DNA of 55,550 bases from NCBI GenBank assembly GCA_022770525.1, contig JALEHN010000095.1, positions 1-55,550 on the forward strand, in the 5' to 3' direction. This DNA is from Clostridiales bacterium. GTDB taxonomy: Bacteria > Bacillota > Clostridia > Lachnospirales > Lachnospiraceae. Below, piece after piece: positions 50,841-55,550 of this stretch (within the stretch, counting starts at the first letter, position 1; each line of letters starts with the position of its first letter). The notes under the pieces are model-generated. The model was not told the origin of the DNA. It was given only the letters and a program-made list of their open reading frames with translations, and made no database searches. The translations under genes were made by a program, and so were the position numbers.

Positions 50841-52115
50841 TCATCGAATATCATATTTTTTGCATTTATAATACAATGTCCGCACAGGAATATTCAGCAT
50901 ATATGCCGCTTTATTCTTGTCTCCCGATGATACGGCCAGCGCATGTTCAATACATCTGCGCTCTGTCACAGCTACCGCCTCGTTAATATCCTCCGGCAGC
51001 TGTTCTGCCAAAATAGCGGCTTCAGCGCTCTGTGCTCTGACATGTTTCCTTTCATCACCGCTTAAAGCCCATATAACATCGGACCTCCTGAGAACAGTTT
51101 CATCTGCAGCCGTATTGATTAAAATTCGCGATAATACATTTTCCAGCTCCCGGACGTTGCCGTGCCATTCCTTTTCCTTCAGCAAATCAACAGCACCGTC
51201 TTCGATCTGTGTAATATTTCTCTCATAGAACTCATTATATTTATTTAGAAGATATTCAACAATCAATCCAATGTCATCTTTTCGCTGACGAAGCGGCGGT
51301 ATAAACAGCGGAAAAACATTTAACCGATAGTACAGATCTTCCCTGAACTGTCCGTTTTCAATCATTTCCTCCAACGGTTTGTTTGTCGCGCAAATAATAC
51401 GCACATCCACAGGTATGGATTCTGCCGAACCTACCGGCATCACCTCTTTTTCCTGGAGTACGCGCAGCAGCTTAACCTGCATTCTCGGAGAAACATCACC
51501 GATTTCATCAAGAAACAGGGTGCCTTTATCAGCCTCCTGAAACAACCCTTTTTTTCCGCCCCGCCTTGCACCGGTGAAAGCGCCCTCCTTATATCCGAAA
51601 AGTTCACTTTCCAGCAGCTCTTCCGGAAGAGAAGAACAATTAATCTTAATAAACTTTTCATTTCTTCTCGGACTGCTGTTATGTATGGCATTGGCAAAAA
51701 TCTCCTTACCGGTGCCGCTTTCACCGCGAAGCATAATCGTTGCCGGTGTCATCGCCGCAACCTTTGCAGTATTGATCACCTTCAATAGCTTTGGATCCCT
51801 TCCAATGATATCTTTGAAACTGTATTTCACCTGAACTTTTCTAAGCTTTTGATTAACCCGGTCCAGTTCCCGTTTGAGACGGTTCACTTCAGAAATATCA
51901 TGATAAACAATAACTTTCCCGACACATCGTCCTTCTATCACGATTTCCCTTGTATCTGCAACCAGTTCTGTGCTGCTCCTTTTAATCATTTTCTGATACG
52001 CCGGATTACTGTATATAACTTTTCCCTCTTCATTCTCAATACATACGGCATCTGCTACCGCATCAAACAGCGGAGCCGCATCCGGCAGAACCTCCTGAAT
52101 CTTTGACCATGCCAT
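50841..52115 (-). CDS. Sigma-54-dependent transcriptional activator (PAS-AAA+-Fis)
   Basis: This 424-residue regulator has an N-terminal PAS domain (about 15-80), an AAA+ domain with Walker A GESGTGKE (131-138), the sigma-54 loop GAFTGA (178-183), Walker [11 protein letters not shown] and an arginine-finger region, and a C-terminal Fis-type helix-turn-helix ([23 protein letters not shown]). Its PAS domain probably binds a small ligand. A sigma-54 promoter sits downstream, before the isochorismatase gene, so it is the obvious target. It starts 15 bases after a PNPOx-fold gene, with AAGGAG before the ATG. Confidence 0.93.
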   Translation of the reverse strand: MAWSKIQEVLPDAAPLFDAVADAVCIENEEGKVIYSNPAYQKMIKRSSTELVADTREIVIEGRCVGKVIVYHDISEVNRLKRELDRVNQKLRKVQVKYSFKDIIGRDPKLLKVINTAKVAAMTPATIMLRGESGTGKEIFANAIHNSSPRRNEKFIKINCSSLPEELLESELFGYKEGAFTGARRGGKKGLFQEADKGTLFLDEIGDVSPRMQVKLLRVLQEKEVMPVGSAESIPVDVRIICATNKPLEEMIENGQFREDLYYRLNVFPLFIPPLRQRKDDIGLIVEYLLNKYNEFYERNITQIEDGAVDLLKEKEWHGNVRELENVLSRILINTAADETVLRRSDVIWALSGDERKHVRAQSAEAAILAEQLPEDINEAVAVTERRCIEHALAVSSGDKNKAAYMLNIPVRTLYYKCKKYDIR

Positions 52116-52130
52116 ATCAAAAACTCCTTT

Positions 52131-52661
52131 TTACTTAACGTGTTTCTCGCCCTCGCATTTGCCATCAAGCACCGGCGGCAGAGGTCTGTGCTTTGCTGTA
52201 AAGTCTGTCACATCAAGACGCATTACATTAACAATTGATACAAGCCGCTCATTAAATGTAAAATCTTTGCCTGTCTGTATTTTCATTAATATCGTCAGTG
52301 CTTTGATCTTTTCATCAACATCATCGATGATTTTAATCGTTCCTTTACCCATAATACTGCTGTATGTCATGCCATACTGGCAGGCTACTTTGCCTTCAAA
52401 AAGCTGTGCATCGCAGACCATCGAAAAAGAAACCTTTGGATTTTTCTTCATAACTTCATATTTATACCCTTCTTTGGCACCGTGAAGGTATAAAACAAGA
52501 TGGTCATCCTCCATCACATACCCGTAATTTAATGGCACAACATAAGGCTGATCCTCATCACAAAGTCCAAGATTTAAAATCTGACACTTATCAAGAATCT
52601 TAATAATTGCCCCTCTGTCTGTAACTTCTCTTTCCCGCTTTAATAATTGTATTTTCATCAT
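52131..52661 (-). CDS. PNPOx-fold (NimA-like) flavoprotein
   Basis: This 176-residue protein belongs to the pyridoxamine 5'-phosphate oxidase-like family (CQILNLGLCDEDQPYVVPLNYGYVMEDDHLVLYLHGAKEG). That form is the NimA/5-nitroimidazole reductase-like branch. Cofactor (FMN or haem) and substrate are not evident. It is the first gene of the transcript that includes the sigma-54 activator, and its stop lies 15 bases before that gene. Two adjacent Met codons offer alternative starts. Confidence 0.85.
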   Translation of the reverse strand: MMKIQLLKREREVTDRGAIIKILDKCQILNLGLCDEDQPYVVPLNYGYVMEDDHLVLYLHGAKEGYKYEVMKKNPKVSFSMVCDAQLFEGKVACQYGMTYSSIMGKGTIKIIDDVDEKIKALTILMKIQTGKDFTFNERLVSIVNVMRLDVTDFTAKHRPLPPVLDGKCEGEKHVK

Positions 52662-52829
52662 CTATACCTCTCTCTGTTTTTTAATATTCATTGATACAGC
52701 AATCTGCAGACAACAATTTTTCATATTTCACATTATACCACTAACAACGCAGCGCTGAAAGATATTATTCTTGCCGCACAAAAAAACTACTGTTATAATA
52801 ATACTATATTTTTTCGGGAGGTACCTAAA

Positions 52830-53285
52830 ATGTCCACAAGAATGTTCCATATTTTTCTCTCAGTTACAAACTTGCAGCGCTCCATAGAGTTTTATACAAA
52901 AGCTTTTGAGGGCGCAAAAACGCTTTATGAATTCACCATCGACGGCCTCGACATCTGCATGTTCAGTCTTGGCAACGGTGTTGTTCTTGAAATGCTTGAA
53001 TGTCCATCGGTTGATAAATCTGACGGCAAATGGCAGCATATCGCTTTTGAATGTGACAATATTCAAGAACAGTACGACCGCCTGATGGCAGCCGGTGCCA
53101 CAGTCAAAATGCCGCTGGAATTTACAACCGTTTTAAAAGGCCGCAACGGCTATCCTGATACGCACTGCTGCGGTGTCCACGTCTGGGGACCTGACGGTGA
53201 AGAAATCGAACTTTGCCAGCACAGAGGCGCATGGGGATGGGACCAGCCCGGCAGCTCATGCCCGCCATGGGAAGATAAGCAGTAA
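52830..53285 (+). CDS. VOC-family protein (glyoxalase/extradiol dioxygenase fold)
   Basis: This 151-residue protein has the beta-alpha-beta-beta-beta layout of the vicinal oxygen chelate superfamily (MFHIFLSVTNLQRSIEFYTKAF ... HVWGPDGEEIELCQH). His7, Glu residues and His in HVWGPDGEEIEL are plausible metal ligands. The exact reaction is unknown. A GGGAGGTACC site precedes the ATG. It is monocistronic and convergent with the antiporter gene. Confidence 0.85.
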   Translation: MSTRMFHIFLSVTNLQRSIEFYTKAFEGAKTLYEFTIDGLDICMFSLGNGVVLEMLECPSVDKSDGKWQHIAFECDNIQEQYDRLMAAGATVKMPLEFTTVLKGRNGYPDTHCCGVHVWGPDGEEIELCQHRGAWGWDQPGSSCPPWEDKQ

Positions 53286-53355
53286 AAAAGTTTCCGGAAA
53301 ATACTGCACAAAACGTTTATATCATTGAAAATTTAACAGCCTATCCATGATATAA

Positions 53356-53410
53356 AAATGGGTGTTCACAGCTCTGCCATCAAAACGACTAAAGCTTTGG
53401 ACACCCATTT
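53356..53410 (-). terminator. Terminator of the antiporter gene
   Basis: Arms AAATGGGTGT (53356-53365) and ACACCCATTT (53401-53410) are perfect, with an inner AGCT pairing. On the minus strand a T5 run follows; on the plus strand it could also stop the VOC transcript. Confidence 0.7.
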
Positions 53411-53425
53411 ATCATATGCCGGCCT

Positions 53426-54604
53426 TTAAGATTTTGTCAGTAGCCTTTTGTAACCAAGATCAATCATAAAAGCCCCAAGCGGTGCTGTAATCATAATGGC
53501 CAGTACCGCAACGGTAAGCACGATATTGCCGCAGGCAAGTCCCATTGACAGGGGAACACCGCCGATTGCCGCCTGTACTGTCGCTTTCGGTGTATATGCC
53601 ATCATACAAAACAGCCGCTCGCCCATGGTCAGTTTTGTTGCAAGTAAACTGACAAAGGCTCCGGCCATTCTGAAGATAAGCACGCCAATAATCAAAATAA
53701 CCGCTGCTGCACCTGCCGCTTTAATATACCGGATATCCACCGTTGTGCCAACCAGAACAAACAGCAGCACCTCGGCTCCGACCCACAGCTTATTAAACTT
53801 TACAGATAAACGTTTCGCCACGACCGGTCTGTATTTCTGCATGGCAATACCCATAAACATAATTGCAATCAGCGCAGAAAAAGTAATCGCTGTTGTCATA
53901 TGATCTTCTGCCGTTACAAGCACAAAGGATATACTTAAGAAAATAATGACCTTTGCCGAATCACGGATATGGACTTTTTCAAAATATTTTGCCATGATAA
54001 ATCCAAACAGCAAACCAACGATGATGCCCAGCACGATAGATACCGGAATATTAACAAAGCTGACCGGTGAGACTTCATGCCCCTGGGCAAGCCCTGTAAA
54101 AGCCGCAAAAAGAACAATAACATAAACATCGTCAACGGATGCGCCTGCCAAAATCAGCTGCGGTATACCTTTATTCGTTCCATAACCGTCTTCAATCAGC
54201 TTAATCATTTTAGGAACAATGACCGCCGGTGAAACCGCAGCAATCACACTGCCAAGGACAGCTGCTTCCAATATTGATATTCCAAGAAGCTTCGGCGCCA
54301 GCAAAAGCATTCCGATGATTTCAAAGGTTGCAGGCACAAAACACATCATGAACGCAGGTCTTCCCACCTTTTTCAGGTCACTGATATTCAATGTCATCCC
54401 CGCTCTCGTCAAAATAATAATCAGTGCTATCTTTCTTATGTCCGATGATATCTGCAGAATTGACCCGTCAATCAAATCCAGAACATATGGTCCGAGCAAA
54501 ATACCTGTTAACAACATTCCAAGCAGTCCCGGCAATTTCACTTTGCGGCACAGCCAGCCCGCAAACATTCCAACAAGCATCATCAAAGCAATAGTAAGTA
54601 ACAT
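53426..54604 (-). CDS. Cation/proton antiporter (CPA-type), probably fluoride-responsive
   Basis: This 392-residue membrane protein has about twelve hydrophobic segments and fits the Na+/H+ exchanger family (PF00999), with a GASVDDVYVIVLFA core motif containing the acidic pair. It lacks a TrkA-N or other cytosolic regulatory domain. Its leader appears to be a fluoride riboswitch with a terminator, and CPA-type antiporters are among genes known to follow fluoride riboswitches, so fluoride resistance is the likely role. AGGAGGGA precedes the ATG. Ion selectivity cannot be read from sequence. Confidence 0.88.
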   Translation of the reverse strand: MLLTIALMMLVGMFAGWLCRKVKLPGLLGMLLTGILLGPYVLDLIDGSILQISSDIRKIALIIILTRAGMTLNISDLKKVGRPAFMMCFVPATFEIIGMLLLAPKLLGISILEAAVLGSVIAAVSPAVIVPKMIKLIEDGYGTNKGIPQLILAGASVDDVYVIVLFAAFTGLAQGHEVSPVSFVNIPVSIVLGIIVGLLFGFIMAKYFEKVHIRDSAKVIIFLSISFVLVTAEDHMTTAITFSALIAIMFMGIAMQKYRPVVAKRLSVKFNKLWVGAEVLLFVLVGTTVDIRYIKAAGAAAVILIIGVLIFRMAGAFVSLLATKLTMGERLFCMMAYTPKATVQAAIGGVPLSMGLACGNIVLTVAVLAIMITAPLGAFMIDLGYKRLLTKS

Positions 54605-54670
54605 TCTTTTTTCCCTCCTGATAAAGCATCACCGCACCGACAGCCCTCTGCCATGCACTTTTTGTGCAAA

Positions 54671-54760
54671 TAAAAAGCTAATGACCCGCAAAACAAATTG
54701 CAGAAGTCATTAGCTTAAATCAGCGGTTTTAGTATAAACTATGGGAGAACTTCATTCCCA
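54671..54760 (-). promoter_or_regulatory. Fluoride riboswitch with overlapping terminator
   Basis: The minus-strand RNA begins UGGGA-AUGAAGUUC-UCCCA (54760-54742), a stem with an AUGA-containing loop. It ends GCUAAUGACUUCUGC (about 54714-54700). The loop GAAGU can pair with ACUUC in a pseudoknot, and GCU/AGC forms a short third stem. This is the architecture of the fluoride (crcB) riboswitch. The 3' strand AAGCUAAUGAC also pairs perfectly with GUCAUUAGCUU (54685-54675) followed by UUUUUA, a terminator. Forming the aptamer would block the terminator, that is, a transcriptional ON switch. Confidence 0.8.
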
Positions 54761-54767
54761 ATTTTGT

Positions 54768-54796
54768 ATTTTACGCCCTGAAAAGGTGTTTGTCAA
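54768..54796 (-). promoter_or_regulatory. SigA-type promoter of the antiporter gene
   Basis: On the minus strand TTGACA (54791-54796), a 17-base spacer and TAAAAT (54768-54773) would start transcription near 54761, right at the riboswitch 5' end. Confidence 0.75.
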
Positions 54797-54800
54797 GGCG

Positions 54801-54872
54801 CTTTAAACATGTGGATTGAGCCACTTAAACATGTGAAATTTGATCCAGTGTCAGTGGCCAAAATCATGACAC
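54801..54872. repeat. Possible insertion-sequence end remnant
   Basis: TTAAACATGTG occurs twice (54803-54813 and 54825-54835, period 22) and is followed by GTGTCA ... TGACAC (54848-54853 and 54867-54872). Such repeated words near an end recall IS21-type elements, but no transposase is present. Confidence 0.3.
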
Positions 54873-54900
54873 AGACACAGATATATTTGTCAGGAAATTA

Positions 54901-54929
54901 TTGAATTTTTATAATAATATCAGTATACT
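54901..54929 (+). promoter_or_regulatory. SigA-type promoter of the MNT/HEPN pair
   Basis: TTGAAT (54901-54906), a 17-base spacer and TATACT (54924-54929) lie about 45 bases before the MNT start codon. Confidence 0.65.
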
Positions 54930-54974
54930 ATTAAATTAGAAAGTGTAATAAATCAACTGTTACAGGGAGATACT

Positions 54975-55256
54975 ATGAATACAATGCCTATTTCAGAATT
55001 AATTGAAAAAGTTTCTGCCATTTGCCAAAAAAACGGAGTACACCGATTAGATTTATTTGGCTCATTTGCTACCGGTACCGCTGCCCCAAACAGCGATATC
55101 GATTTTGTTGTATATGGCTGTAAAGATTTACTGCAATTGGAGGATGATTTATCCGAAATAGAAACACTTCGAAAAATCGATATCTTTGATTATGACAGCA
55201 TCAAAAACAATTTTTTATTAGAGGATATAAAAAAATATGGAAAACAAATATATTAA
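54975..55256 (+). CDS. MNT-type minimal nucleotidyltransferase antitoxin
   Basis: This 93-residue protein has the minimal nucleotidyltransferase motif GSFATGTAAPNSDIDF (Gly29-Ser30, Asp41, Asp43). MNT proteins neutralise HEPN RNase toxins, in characterised systems by adding nucleotides to them. It overlaps the HEPN gene by 20 bases, the usual arrangement for a two-gene toxin-antitoxin unit. The start at 54975 follows CAGGGAG. It lies next to a possible insertion-sequence remnant, fitting a horizontally acquired pair. Confidence 0.9.
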   Translation: MNTMPISELIEKVSAICQKNGVHRLDLFGSFATGTAAPNSDIDFVVYGCKDLLQLEDDLSEIETLRKIDIFDYDSIKNNFLLEDIKKYGKQIY

Positions 55257-55550
55257 CCGTTATCATACATTTTGCAGGAGCCTCAAAAACCTGGAAAAGA
55301 GCAGGCATGCAGACCCGAAAAAAGATTTTGTCTTAGAAGGGACCATATTAAATTTTAATCTTACTTTTGATATTTCATGGAAAGTTATGAAGGATATACT
55401 GATTAAAGAACTTGGTATTCTGGATTTCGCCATAGCTTCCCCAAGGAAAACACTGCAGCAGGCTTTTACAAATAAAATTATTGACGATGATACATGGATG
55501 CAGATGCTGCGTGTGAGAAACCAGCTTGCCCATGATTATGATGGCAGTTT
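55237..55550 (+). CDS. HEPN-domain toxin (nucleotidyltransferase substrate-binding family), 3' end missing
   Basis: The reading frame from the ATG at 55237 runs to the window end. It encodes a helical protein (MENKYINRYHTFCRSLKNLEK...) with the HEPN RNase motif R-x4-H in RVRNQLAHDYDG near residue 95-105. It belongs to the HI0074-like partner family of MNT antitoxins and probably acts as an RNase toxin. At least 104 residues are encoded here; the family is usually about 130-145 residues, so only the C-terminal helix should be missing. Confidence 0.88.
   Translation, partial: MENKYINRYHTFCRSLKNLEKSRHADPKKDFVLEGTILNFNLTFDISWKVMKDILIKELGILDFAIASPRKTLQQAFTNKIIDDDTWMQMLRVRNQLAHDYDGS

Overview
The window looks like the chromosome of a strictly anaerobic, low-to-mid GC Gram-positive of the class Clostridia, probably a Lachnospiraceae- or Eubacteriales-type gut bacterium. 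This is inferred from strong AGGAGG ribosome binding sites, several TTG and GTG starts, a BceRS/BceAB module, an Rpn-type nuclease family, a lipid-anchored amino acid binding protein, ferredoxin-type proteins and corrinoid methyl-transfer proteins. No rRNA, tRNA, CRISPR array or complete insertion sequence was seen.

Layout. 1-2750: a hydrogenase-related iron-sulfur protein, a DRTGG protein and a PHP protein in one overlapping operon, preceded by a 142-bp inverted-repeat element. 2774-5190: an amino acid ABC importer. 5415-8447: murF behind a RACo-type activator of corrinoid proteins. 8694-10774: two tandem, nearly identical Rpn nuclease genes lying between that activator and a corrinoid protein (11238-11888), which is divergent from a PocR/AraC regulator (12337-13590). 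13568-18175: a lipid operon (flippase-like protein, pssA, psd), then a DUF4003-like gene and thiD. 18245-24181: a BceRS/BceAB-type module whose ATPase gene has lost its middle, then cardiolipin synthase. 24414-27230: a flavodoxin-fold protein, a Nudix hydrolase and small unknowns. 27327-35969: a UroD-family methyltransferase with a LysR regulator, then two AMP-forming acyl ligases around a FabF-like ketosynthase, and an aminotransferase.

36246-41486: a MATE pump, then an HxlR-controlled operon of two PNPOx-fold proteins (one with a ferredoxin tail), a zinc-type macrodomain protein and a class M sirtuin, followed by a small membrane protein on the other strand. 41753-46573: a Uma2 protein, a PAP2 phosphatase, a sugar isomerase-type TIM barrel, an ECF S component and an M24 peptidase. 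46832-52661: a carboxylesterase, an M20 amidohydrolase and an isochorismatase-family hydrolase, the last two behind a near-perfect sigma-54 promoter, with a sigma-54 activator next door. 52830-55550: a VOC protein, a cation/proton antiporter behind what I read as a fluoride riboswitch with its terminator, and a MNT/HEPN toxin-antitoxin pair cut by the window end.

How genes work together. The corrinoid protein, RACo activator, PocR regulator and UroD-family enzyme are parts of corrinoid-dependent methyl transfer, but no substrate-specific methyltransferase is in the window. The macrodomain/sirtuin pair is the ADP-ribosylation reversal/writing pair known from class M sirtuin operons, here without the GcvH-like and lipoate ligase partners and instead behind flavin-type proteins; this is the most interesting system in the window. 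Repeats are unusually frequent: two dispersed families, a 24-bp minisatellite and several short duplications.
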